From NCBI RefSeq assembly GCF_900635815.1, contig NZ_LR134173.1:1-64000 (forward strand): 64,000 nucleotides of DNA, given 5' to 3'. The notes beneath the pieces are model-generated. The model worked only from the letters and a program-made list of their open reading frames with translations, had not been told where the DNA came from and ran no database searches. The first letter of the stretch is position 1. Every line of letters starts with the position of its first letter. The stretch is from Legionella cherrii (lineage in GTDB: Bacteria > Pseudomonadota > Gammaproteobacteria > Legionellales > Legionellaceae). A program made the position numbers and the translations under genes. Shown here piece by piece: positions 56,435 to 64,000 of the stretch.

Positions 56435-56455
56435 GGCATCCTAAAAAAGGATGCC
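56435..56455 (-). other. Hairpin between the cyclodipeptide-synthase-like gene and the oxygenase
   Basis: A perfect 7-bp stem (GGCATCC 56435-56441 with GGATGCC 56449-56455) has an A-rich loop. It has no T tract after it on the minus strand. It may be an attenuating or mRNA-stabilising hairpin that sets the ratio of the first gene to the rest. Confidence 0.45.
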
Positions 56456-56474
56456 TCCTGATGACTGATGTTCG

Positions 56475-57221
56475 TTATTTCTTTTTAAAACGCAGATAAA
56501 TCCACTGACATTTATCACTGTATTCATCAGTAACAAATAGTTCTCGCGTTTTCGCCATGCCAGGTGTTAAAGGTTTAGGATAAATAATGTAGTCATAACC
56601 CATTTTTGCCCAAAGTGGCATTACAATAGGACATTCCTCTATGAGATAGTTCAATCCATGAGTAAATAGAGTACTTGTATCTGTAGAAGGATTAATCAGG
56701 GTTAAGCGCTCAATATAAGTCAAAACATTCGTATGAAGAGCAGCCTTATATTCTTCATTGTCACGATAGGCAGCATCTACACGCTCTTTGAGTGCTGCAT
56801 AGTCTTCATGTAATAGAAAATCATCCCAACGAATAATGCTATGGGGTACATTCAATTTACTCAGTGCAAAAGCACTTCGTTCGAGCCAAAGATCACCTGC
56901 CTCTTTGGCAAAGATGTATGCCTTTTCTTCACCCAATCTACCGTAATGATTATGCTTTTGCAGCGTATCAGCGAGTACAATGTCACAGCGTCCAAATGGA
57001 TATTTATTAACTAGTTCAATTGTTGCTAAAAACTTCCCTTTTTCATGATAAGCCTGTCCAACACTAATAAATAACAGAGCCTTCTTTCCTTCAAAATTCA
57101 TTTTCTTATTTTCACTCTCGATATCCAGATCAGAATATCTGAATGAAGCCTTATGCGTATTTAATTCCTCCGTGTTTACTGGGCTCCATTGTTCCTCAAT
57201 TTGATGTTCGACAGAAAACAT
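56475..57221 (-). CDS. tRNA-dependent cyclodipeptide synthase (CDPS)-like protein
   Basis: CDPSs use two aminoacyl-tRNAs to make a cyclic dipeptide. The 248-residue length fits the family. Visible family features are LLFISVGQAYHE with candidate nucleophile S53, DTLQKHN, LWLERS, and YLIEECP with Y192 and E196, then IIYP. The spacing S53-Y192-E196 (139 and 4 residues) closely follows the catalytic S37-Y178-E182 of AlbC. The ATG at 57221 has AAGGAAG upstream. It heads the minus-strand operon and is divergent from a TauD-like gene. The amino acids used cannot be predicted by eye. The call is fairly strong, but the subgroup is atypical. Confidence 0.75.
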   Translation of the reverse strand: MFSVEHQIEEQWSPVNTEELNTHKASFRYSDLDIESENKKMNFEGKKALLFISVGQAYHEKGKFLATIELVNKYPFGRCDIVLADTLQKHNHYGRLGEEKAYIFAKEAGDLWLERSAFALSKLNVPHSIIRWDDFLLHEDYAALKERVDAAYRDNEEYKAALHTNVLTYIERLTLINPSTDTSTLFTHGLNYLIEECPIVMPLWAKMGYDYIIYPKPLTPGMAKTRELFVTDEYSDKCQWIYLRFKKK

Positions 57222-57283
57222 TTATAGCTTCCTTTTGAAAATTGTTATTTTTTAGCACTCCAAATTGCTAACTATTTAATTTT

Positions 57284-57386
57284 AAAGTGAAAAATATTTA
57301 CAATTTGAGAGTTGGGCGTGATTATATCAATTATCCGTACTATTTCACTATTTTTTTTTCATTAAACATTAAAAATATTCACTTTG
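57284..57386. promoter_or_regulatory. Divergent promoter region with repeated AGTGAA motifs
   Basis: AAAGTGAAAAATAT at 57284-57297 faces AAATATTCACTTT at 57373-57385, and a third TTTCACT lies at 57343-57349. The region is very AT-rich and lies between the divergent cyclodipeptide-synthase-like and TauD-like genes. The repeats may be operator sites for a shared regulator. No regulator gene is adjacent. Confidence 0.35.
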
Positions 57387-57416
57387 CTATTTACTAATTC
57401 AATAAATTTGTTTTTA

Positions 57417-58445
57417 ATGAGGTCAAAATTAACGACTAACTTAAGTAGTAGGCATATAGGATCCAAGATGGCTCAGCAGATGAAGAATCCGTTAAAATGG
57501 TATAGTAAGGAGATTAAGGACGGCCCTGCAAATTCGAGAGAACTCTCGTTACATGAAAAAAAAGTAGTCACTCAAGTTCTAGATCTTTTGGAAAACAAAG
57601 ATTCTGCATGGGATAACAGTGCGGTCAAAAATACATTGCAGCACGAACTTCGCCCATTATTCGACGAAATCATGCATTCTTTAATCCAAGTTCGCGGATT
57701 TATAACCATAACTGGATTTCCCTCCGCCAATGATAAATACAGTGCTGAGATAATTAAAAAATTTCTTTTAGCGTTTTGCTCACACTTGGGTTCTCCTCTA
57801 ATCCAAAACAAAAACAATGATCTGATATTTGATGTTAAAAGTATCGAGGGAATGACTCTTAATACCAAAGATTCGCGTGGTCCTTATGTGAAAGATGCTC
57901 TGCCAATGCATACCGATGCAGGAGCTATTCTGGGGATGTATTGTCTTGCATCCGCTGATGTTGGTGGTCATACGATACTTGCCAGTTCCCGGACTGTTCA
58001 TGATGAAATACAAAAAATAAGACCTGATCTTCTTGAGGTATTATATCAACCTGTGTATGCGGATCGGCGTGGAAATGAACCAGCAGGCGAACTACCGTAT
58101 GATTTAAGTCCGGTCTTTGCTATGTATGAGAATGAATTGCGTTGTCAATATCATCAACCATTTTATAACGATGCGCAAAAAAAATTCCCTGAGCTACCGC
58201 GTTTTTCATCGCAACAAATTGAAGCCATGGAATTATTCGATGAAATTTCACTACGAGAAGATATTGCATTTGAAACAAAAGTAAAGCCAGGTAGCATAAT
58301 TTTTATCAATAATGAAGAAATCCTCCATGGAAGAACAACTTTTGATCACCCTGAAAATCAAACCGTGCGTCACCTATTAAGGATTTGGTTAAATACCCCG
58401 ATAATTAAACATACCTTTCCTAGCTTTTTAGGGTACCCAGGATAA
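57417..58445 (+). CDS. TauD/TfdA-family Fe(II)/2-oxoglutarate dioxygenase
   Basis: The product of about 342 residues has the iron-binding ALPMHTDAGAILG (His-x-Asp) and NNEEILHGRTTF with the distal His. HLLRIWLN supplies the co-substrate Arg, and LYQPVYADRRGNEPAG is typical of TauD-like enzymes found in natural-product clusters. It would hydroxylate or halogenate-like functionalise a small molecule; the Asp ligand is present, so it is not of halogenase type. The start is uncertain: ATG at 57417 or 57468 is likelier than the TTG at 57384. It is divergent from the operon and upstream of the exporter. Confidence 0.82.
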   Translation: MRSKLTTNLSSRHIGSKMAQQMKNPLKWYSKEIKDGPANSRELSLHEKKVVTQVLDLLENKDSAWDNSAVKNTLQHELRPLFDEIMHSLIQVRGFITITGFPSANDKYSAEIIKKFLLAFCSHLGSPLIQNKNNDLIFDVKSIEGMTLNTKDSRGPYVKDALPMHTDAGAILGMYCLASADVGGHTILASSRTVHDEIQKIRPDLLEVLYQPVYADRRGNEPAGELPYDLSPVFAMYENELRCQYHQPFYNDAQKKFPELPRFSSQQIEAMELFDEISLREDIAFETKVKPGSIIFINNEEILHGRTTFDHPENQTVRHLLRIWLNTPIIKHTFPSFLGYPG

Positions 58446-58590
58446 AATAAATACAACACGGATGTTGCCACGTTCCTCTATTGAAAATTTTATTTGTTTT
58501 AAAATAGATATTAATTTACAATTTTCCCGCATACCATGGCTAAAAATTATCTTTTGTAGCCCTTTTTTAAACATACTCTTAGGATGAAAC

Positions 58591-60156
58591 GTGTCTACAA
58601 CCACCAAAGTCGATAATTATCAACATAAATGGTATGCATTTATGGGAATTGCCCTACTGTCTTTTGGATGTTATCTCGATTATACCGTAGTAAATGTCGC
58701 ATTACCCACCATCCAACATGAATTACAAGCCAACCTAGTATCCATGCAATGGGTCATGAATATTTACTTTCTGGCATTATGTGTTTTAGCTACGGTAATG
58801 GGTGGATTTGGTGATTTATATGGACGCCGACGTTGTTTATATCTAGGAGGAGCGATTTTTGTCATTGCATCGATCATCGCCGGTCTCTCTTCTCATATTC
58901 ATTGGTTGATTTTTGGTCGTTTATTGCAGGGTGTCGGTGCTGCAATTATATTTCCTTTAGGGCTCTCACTACTCCCCCAATTTTTCCCTGAACAAGAGCG
59001 AGGTAAAGCCGTAGCTTGGTTTGGCAGCATAGGCGGCATTGCATTAGCCTTGGGCCCCCTTTTAGGCGGTCTTATCGTTACTTATCTGGGGTGGAGATGG
59101 ATTTTCTTCATCAATATTCCTATCTGCTTATTAGGATATATTTTTTGTTTCAAATCTGTTTCAGAATCGCAAACTAATTCCCAACTGATTGCTTTAGATA
59201 TAAAAGGGATGCTTTTACTTGCATTCACTATGGGCAGCATCGTATTAGGTTTAATTTATAGCCAAAGCTATGGTTGGAGCGCACCAATCACGTTAACCTG
59301 TTTTGCAGTGACTCTGATCATGGGCAGTTTATTAGTCAAAGCTGAAAATAATCATCCTAATCCTCTTATTGACTTTAAAGATTATTCCAATTTACTCTTT
59401 TCAGCCGGAGCTATTCTTGTCTTTTTAGCCGGTATATTAAGCGCCGTTACTTTATTTTTCGATCCCCTTTATTTACAAATTATCAAAGAGCAATCGGCAC
59501 AATTATCTGGCTTTGTTTTATTTGCCATACCTGTCTCAGTGTTTTTAATTGCTTTTTTTGTAGGAAAACTAATTCATAATCTGGGATTGTTGCATACTAT
59601 TTTACTTGGGTTGTTCTTAGGGTGTTTGGCAACCCTATTACAAGTGTTTTTTACCAGTAATGCCTCATTATTCTACATTATTTTTGCATTTATTGGTCTT
59701 GGAAGCATGTGGGCAATGGGTAATACTGTCTCAATCATTGCAGCCCAAACCGCAGTAGGCCCTGAACGTGCAAGTGTTGCAACAGGATCTATGGTTACTT
59801 TATTTAATATCGGTGGCTCTATAGGCTTATCTCTTGCAATTGTTATTTATAATTTTGTAACCAATCATTCTCTATCTTCGCTATCTAAAGACCACTTAAA
59901 TGGGCTAAGTGAAACACAAATTTCCAGTTTACAAGAGTTCATAGCCAATCCAACTCATTCATTACAACTTTCAGAAAATGATTTAACCCATCAATTGTTT
60001 AATAAAATATTCATGAATGGTTTTACTGGCGTGATGGCGTTTCTATTTATCGCTTCTCTTATTGCCCTCTCAGTTATTTGGCGGGGCAAAAAAGTTGAAA
60101 GCAAAGTGAAGGTCAATAAAATTACCCGTGTTAAGAATAATGGTTCTGTAGCTTAA
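58591..60156 (+). CDS. MFS multidrug/metabolite exporter, DHA2 (EmrB/QacA) family, 14 helices
   Basis: The 521-residue proton antiporter has LDYTVVNVALPTIQHEL in helix 1 (the DHA2 motif), GDLYGRRR in loop 2-3, the antiporter motif GPLLGGLIV in helix 5, and about 14 hydrophobic helices. The start is GTG at 58591, eight bases after AGGATG. It follows the TauD-like gene by 145 bases on the same strand and most likely exports the product of the neighbouring cluster, giving self-protection. Confidence 0.9.
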   Translation: MSTTTKVDNYQHKWYAFMGIALLSFGCYLDYTVVNVALPTIQHELQANLVSMQWVMNIYFLALCVLATVMGGFGDLYGRRRCLYLGGAIFVIASIIAGLSSHIHWLIFGRLLQGVGAAIIFPLGLSLLPQFFPEQERGKAVAWFGSIGGIALALGPLLGGLIVTYLGWRWIFFINIPICLLGYIFCFKSVSESQTNSQLIALDIKGMLLLAFTMGSIVLGLIYSQSYGWSAPITLTCFAVTLIMGSLLVKAENNHPNPLIDFKDYSNLLFSAGAILVFLAGILSAVTLFFDPLYLQIIKEQSAQLSGFVLFAIPVSVFLIAFFVGKLIHNLGLLHTILLGLFLGCLATLLQVFFTSNASLFYIIFAFIGLGSMWAMGNTVSIIAAQTAVGPERASVATGSMVTLFNIGGSIGLSLAIVIYNFVTNHSLSSLSKDHLNGLSETQISSLQEFIANPTHSLQLSENDLTHQLFNKIFMNGFTGVMAFLFIASLIALSVIWRGKKVESKVKVNKITRVKNNGSVA

Positions 60157-60161
60157 TCAGT

Positions 60162-60184
60162 AGCCTGGTGCTTGCTACCAGGCT
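60162..60184 (+). terminator. Hairpin after the exporter gene
   Basis: A perfect 8-bp stem (AGCCTGGT 60162-60169 with ACCAGGCT 60177-60184) lies six bases after the stop, with an AT-rich but T-poor tail. It is a probable terminator of modest strength. Confidence 0.5.
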
Positions 60185-60260
60185 CAAATTAAAATTCCCT
60201 TCCTGTTTGCAACCAAACCTCTTAGAAAAAATAAAGACTCTGGGGACAATGTGGCGGCAA

Positions 60261-61169
60261 TTAACCGTGAAATCGATCATTAGCAGTGATCGGTTTTGCA
60301 TGTTTTTCAATATATTCAATAATTTTTCCAGCAATATTAATGCCTGTTGCTTTTTCTACACCTTCAAGACCAGGTGAAGAGTTAATCTCCAAAACCAGAG
60401 GTCCATGATTCGAGCGAATCAAATCAACACCAGCAACTTTTAAACCCATTGTTTTAGCAGCACTGGCTGCAATTGCACGCTCTTGCGGTGATAATTTTAC
60501 CTTGACTGCTTTTCCGCCTTGATGCACATTCGCACGAAACTCGCCATCTTTTGCTTGCCGTTTCACAGCAGCAACTACCTTCTCTCCCACAACAAAGCAA
60601 CGAATATCAACCCCACGTGATTCCTCAATGAATTCTTGCACCAAAATATTGGCATGCATTTCTTTAAACGCATTAATGATGCTTACGGCAGATTGATGAC
60701 TATCCGCTAGGATTACTCCTTTACCTTGCGTTCCCTCTAATAATTTAATAACTAAAGGTGCACCGCCAACCATGCGTACTAAATCCTCAGTATCATCAGG
60801 TGATTGAGCAAAGCTCGTTAATGGCATAGGAATACCTTTTCGCGCTAATAACTGTAACGAGCGGAATTTATCTCGAGAGCGTGCAATAGCTATAGATTCG
60901 TTTAAGGTATACATGCCCATCGTTTCCATATGACGTAAGACTGCTGTTCCGTAATAAGTATTCGATGCGCCAATTCTGGGAATCACCGCATCAAAATGAG
61001 GCAAGGGAGAGCCACCTCTATAATGAACCTTAGGACAAGAAGCGGCGACATTCATGTAACAATAGAGTGGATTTATTATTTTAATTTCATGACCAGCAGC
61101 CTCACCCTCCTCCTTCAAACGCTTGTGAGAGTACAAATGTGGATTAGTGGCTAATATTGCAATTTTCAT
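60261..61169 (-). CDS. rimK: RimK-type ATP-grasp ligase (ribosomal protein S6 glutamate ligase)
   Basis: RimK adds glutamates to the C-terminus of ribosomal protein S6. The 302-residue product has the N-terminal preATP-grasp region ([19 protein letters not shown]) and the ATP-grasp core [32 protein letters not shown] follows, then the metal-binding [13 protein letters not shown]. The length matches E. coli RimK. I chose the ATG at 61169 ([14 protein letters not shown]) over one six codons earlier. Its nearness to the cyclodipeptide cluster is probably coincidental, although ATP-grasp ligases can act in such pathways. Confidence 0.88.
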   Translation of the reverse strand: MKIAILATNPHLYSHKRLKEEGEAAGHEIKIINPLYCYMNVAASCPKVHYRGGSPLPHFDAVIPRIGASNTYYGTAVLRHMETMGMYTLNESIAIARSRDKFRSLQLLARKGIPMPLTSFAQSPDDTEDLVRMVGGAPLVIKLLEGTQGKGVILADSHQSAVSIINAFKEMHANILVQEFIEESRGVDIRCFVVGEKVVAAVKRQAKDGEFRANVHQGGKAVKVKLSPQERAIAASAAKTMGLKVAGVDLIRSNHGPLVLEINSSPGLEGVEKATGINIAGKIIEYIEKHAKPITANDRFHG

Positions 61170-61319
61170 GAAAAACGCTTTCCTCAACTATTTATTTTTA
61201 TTATTAAAGTTCCATGTTAAAAATTTATTTATGACAGACTCATCTAAATAAAGCCTAGTCTAAAAATGTAAAAATCACATTGGAAATAAAAAAAATATAT
61301 TTATAAAAAATTCCCCAAT

Positions 61320-61964
61320 TTAGGAAACCAATAACAGGTAATCTTTTGCTAATAAATCAGCATGATGTGGCGTAGTAAAAAATGCATTAAGTTCTCCTTG
61401 CGGATTAAATAGCATTAAAGCGCCGCTATGCTGAATATCATAATTTGTTGCATCATCAACTCCCTTTTCAACCACCTTCGCATAAGCGATACCCATTTCT
61501 CGAGTCATTGATTTAATAGACTCTTCATCGCCACGTGCTCCATAAAAATTTGGATGGAATGACGTCACATAACCACGTAGTTTCTCTGGGCTATCACGTT
61601 CTGGATCGATAGAGATCATCACGATACGAGGTAAATTCTTCACGCCCTTGTATTCAAGGATATGATACATTTTAGTCAATTCCGCCATTGTAGTTGGACA
61701 AACATAACCGCAGTTTGTAAAACCAAAAAACATTAAAGTCCATTTTCCTTTTAAGCTTTTATTATCGAATGATTTTTCATCAATTCCTGTCAATTGAAAC
61801 CGATTCACAGGTCTTGGATTTTCAAGGTATGTACCATGGAATGTGGTCACATCGATTTTTTTCTTAAAATGGAAATGTTGGCCTACAAAAATTCCTGAGA
61901 ATAATCCTGCAAGAGCCAGCAAAACAACTACGGTAAAGGTAACACTCTTAGCCTTTAAACTCAT
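61320..61964 (-). CDS. SCO1/SenC copper chaperone for cytochrome oxidase
   Basis: The 214-residue product is anchored by an N-terminal membrane helix (residues 8-28) with a thioredoxin fold in the periplasm. The copper site is GFTNCGYVCPTT (CxxxC) plus the distal His in YDIQHSGAL. It delivers copper to the CuA centre of cytochrome c oxidase. It is next to the heme O and heme A synthesis genes cyoE and ctaA, which supports the role. Confidence 0.92.
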   Translation of the reverse strand: MSLKAKSVTFTVVVLLALAGLFSGIFVGQHFHFKKKIDVTTFHGTYLENPRPVNRFQLTGIDEKSFDNKSLKGKWTLMFFGFTNCGYVCPTTMAELTKMYHILEYKGVKNLPRIVMISIDPERDSPEKLRGYVTSFHPNFYGARGDEESIKSMTREMGIAYAKVVEKGVDDATNYDIQHSGALMLFNPQGELNAFFTTPHHADLLAKDYLLLVS

Positions 61965-62066
61965 TTTACCCCCTTATAGGAACATACAGGAAATAAGTCT
62001 CACTACACGTCACTCAAATGACTATGCATTTGCATTGTGGCATGGGACTTATTTCATACACATTCC

Positions 62067-62957
62067 TTATAAATAATGATCGATCAATAAAAAAACAAAC
62101 AACAACATCAAATAAACTATTGAAAATCTAAAGGTTTGCATCGCAACAACGGGCTTATCAGTACGATATAACTTGTGAGACCAAAACAAAAATCGTCCAC
62201 CAAGCACTAAGGACCCTATTAAATAAAACAAACCACTCATCCCGACAACAAAAGGCAGCATACTTACAACCAATAATAAAATGGTATATAAATAAACACT
62301 TAGTTTTGTAAACTCGATACCATGTGTCACTGGTAACATCGGAATTTGCGCATGTTGGTACTCTTCATAGCGATAAATCGCTAAAGCCCAAAAATGGGGC
62401 GGCGTCCAAATAAAAATAATTAATACCAACAATAAAGCTTGAGGATCCAATTGATTGGTCACCGCTGTCCAACCGAGTAACGGTGGAGCAGCTCCGGCTA
62501 ATCCGCCAATGACTATGTTTTGAGAGGTAGCTCTTTTTAAATAGCCAGTATAAACACCGGCATAGCCAATCAATGTAATAAAAGTGAGTAAGGCAGTTAA
62601 TTGATTTACAAAAACAACCAAAACGGTCAAACCGAGAGTTCCCATAATTACAGCAAACCCTAAGGCTTGACGTACTGAGACTTGGCCACTGGCCACAGGT
62701 CTTTTTTTTAGTTCGAGCCATAATGGCATCGATTCGCTTATCCACTAAATGATTAATTGCAGCGGCACTGCCTGCACACAATCCAATACCAAGTAATGAA
62801 GAAATAATAAGGATAAACTAACCCAACCCGGTGCTGCCAAGTACATGCCTACAACTACAGTCAACAGCATAAGTAATACAACTCGAGGTTTACATAACTC
62901 AAGATAATCACGCCAAGCAGCTGACGAGGGTTGAACTACATGATCAACGTGCATCAT
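62067..62957 (-). CDS. cyoE: Protoheme IX farnesyltransferase (heme O synthase), frameshifted in this sequence
   Basis: Converts heme B to heme O in the inner membrane. The UbiA-family prenyltransferase reads in three pieces: [20 protein letters not shown], then [17 protein letters not shown] (the DxxxD-type prenyl-diphosphate site), then [16 protein letters not shown] to the end with about nine helices in total. Adding one base at the A run 62802-62804 and removing one at the T run 62702-62709 restores a single protein of about 297 residues. Both lie in homopolymers, so I suspect sequence error. It overlaps ctaA by 14 bases. Confidence 0.9.
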
Positions 62958-63963
62958 TTTGCCCCTTACGCGTCAAATGAAGAGTACTAAATACCGTTGC
63001 CAATAAAAGCGCCGCAACGCCATTATGAGCTACCGCCACACTGATTGGGAGGAGATAGATTACATTCAAGATACCTAAAGTAAATTGAACGAATATGAGT
63101 AGGAGCATGAACACCGCTGCTGTTTTGAGATAATTGAAACTGCTTCGCCGCAGGATCAATAAAGAAAGCACTAGGATATAAGCAGCAGTGATTAGGGCCC
63201 CTAATCGATGAATCCATTGAATCGTTACCCGCACATCATGATCTAATAAACCTCCTTGATAATTAGCTCCTACTGGTGAAAATAAATTAAAACCTTGGGC
63301 AAAATGCAAATCAGGCACCCACACTCCATTACACTGTGGGAATCCAATACATGAGATCCCAGCATAGTTTGAACTCACCCAACCACCTAAAGCGATTTGA
63401 AGAAAAACGATGACCACCCCAAGACGTAACCAAGGACGCCATTGTGGTAAATCCTGCCCGCTTAATGAACTGATTTGCAATCGAAAGCGACTTAAGCAAG
63501 TAACAATCAAGATCCCGCCTAAAAGATGTCCCATGACCACCACGGGCAGTAACTTTAAAGTTACGGTCCACATTCCCAAAGCAGCTTGAAAAAAAACCAG
63601 TATGAGCAACGCAGTGGGCAAATGCCAAGGCATCAAATGATTACCTTGTAAGCGTTTGCGTAGTGCTGAAAAACCAATAAAAAAAATCAATAAAGCTAAA
63701 GACCCTGCGACATAACGATGCACCATTTCAGTCCATGCTTTTCTAGACTCGATAGGAATTTGCGGATATTGAGTCTGTGCTGCCTGTAATTTTTCCTTAG
63801 CACTCGGAAGAACCATCTGTCCATAGCAACCCGGCCAATCGGGGCAGCCTAAGCCAGCGTCCGTTAAGCGTGTATAAGCACCCAACATCACGACGAACAA
63901 AGATAAAAGCACAGCAAATGATACTACATATCGTAATAATTTATTCTGCATCAGATTAATCAC
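62944..63963 (-). CDS. ctaA: Heme A synthase (COX15/CtaA)
   Basis: Oxidises heme O to heme A for cytochrome c oxidase. The 339-residue, eight-helix protein has the family segments [22 protein letters not shown] and the heme-ligand His residues in [11 protein letters not shown] and [10 protein letters not shown]. It is upstream of cyoE and sco. The GTG at 63963 overlaps the preceding gene by eight bases. An ATG at 63951 (MQNKLLRYV) is an equally good start. Confidence 0.93.
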   Translation of the reverse strand: MINLMQNKLLRYVVSFAVLLSLFVVMLGAYTRLTDAGLGCPDWPGCYGQMVLPSAKEKLQAAQTQYPQIPIESRKAWTEMVHRYVAGSLALLIFFIGFSALRKRLQGNHLMPWHLPTALLILVFFQAALGMWTVTLKLLPVVVMGHLLGGILIVTCLSRFRLQISSLSGQDLPQWRPWLRLGVVIVFLQIALGGWVSSNYAGISCIGFPQCNGVWVPDLHFAQGFNLFSPVGANYQGGLLDHDVRVTIQWIHRLGALITAAYILVLSLLILRRSSFNYLKTAAVFMLLLIFVQFTLGILNVIYLLPISVAVAHNGVAALLLATVFSTLHLTRKGQNDAR

Positions 63964-64000
63964 TCTTGTTTTCTGTGGTATTCAACAACAACTTCAAATC
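63956..64000 (-). CDS. C-terminal end of the gene upstream of ctaA
   Basis: Fourteen codons (ending ENKSD, stop at 63956-63958) read from the window edge and overlap the ctaA start. This would be the end of a gene in the same cytochrome-oxidase assembly operon. Too short to identify. Confidence 0.35.
   Translation of the reverse strand, partial: DLKLLLNTTENKSD

Noticed and set aside
56475-57221. Isocyanide synthase (PvcA/IsnA) as the identity of this gene, because TauD-like enzymes often accompany it
   Set aside because: The motifs and length do not fit PvcA, while the Ser and Tyr-xxx-Glu spacing fits CDPS.
60261-61169. RimK-like ATP-grasp gene as a sixth enzyme of the natural-product cluster
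   Set aside because: It is on the opposite strand to the exporter, closely resembles housekeeping RimK and is followed by respiratory assembly genes; kept as a separate unit.

Overview
The window comes from a Legionella-type gammaproteobacterium, most likely a species other than L. pneumophila. The strongest evidence is a complete Dot/Icm type IVB secretion block, icmTS-(icmR-position gene)-icmQPO and icmNMLKEGCDJB (19.1-36.5 kb, minus strand). A Legionella-style Entner-Doudoroff operon with a secreted glucoamylase (41.3-50.3 kb) supports it, as do several Legionella-like effector candidates.

Layout. 0-10.5 kb holds the zipA start, smc, an acid phosphatase, a histone-deacetylase-fold protein, a tandem pair of coiled-coil/membrane-hairpin proteins and a dicarboxylate symporter. 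Most of these genes are broken by single-base changes, and where I could reconstruct the change it usually lay in a homopolymer, so sequence error must be considered before calling them pseudogenes. 10.6-16.3 kb holds a PspC protein, the ahpC-ahpD peroxidase pair divergent from oxyR, a cupin, a Spy/CpxP-like protein and a two-component system. 16.4-18.8 kb holds an interrupted effector-like gene and a secreted LURP-one-like protein. 19.1-37 kb is Dot/Icm region II, with a candidate CpxR box and sigma70 promoter before the icmR-position gene. 37-41 kb holds a cold-shock gene with a structured leader, hemH, a GST-like protein and an FAD oxidoreductase ending in a CaaX-like motif. 41-50 kb holds glucoamylase and zwf-pgl-edd-glk-eda-sugar transporter, a route from external glucan to pyruvate. 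50.7-52.8 kb holds a small HTH protein followed by a zeta-toxin-like P-loop protein. 60.2-64 kb holds rimK, sco, cyoE and ctaA.

The most unusual part is 52.9-60.2 kb. A tRNA-dependent cyclodipeptide synthase-like gene leads an operon with an isopenicillin-N-synthase-like oxygenase, a PaaK-like adenylating enzyme and a class V PLP enzyme. A TauD-like dioxygenase and a 14-helix MFS exporter are transcribed divergently. This looks like a compact natural-product cluster whose product I cannot name. It is the best candidate here for an undescribed system.

All assignments rest on reading motifs, lengths and gene order. No database search was run.
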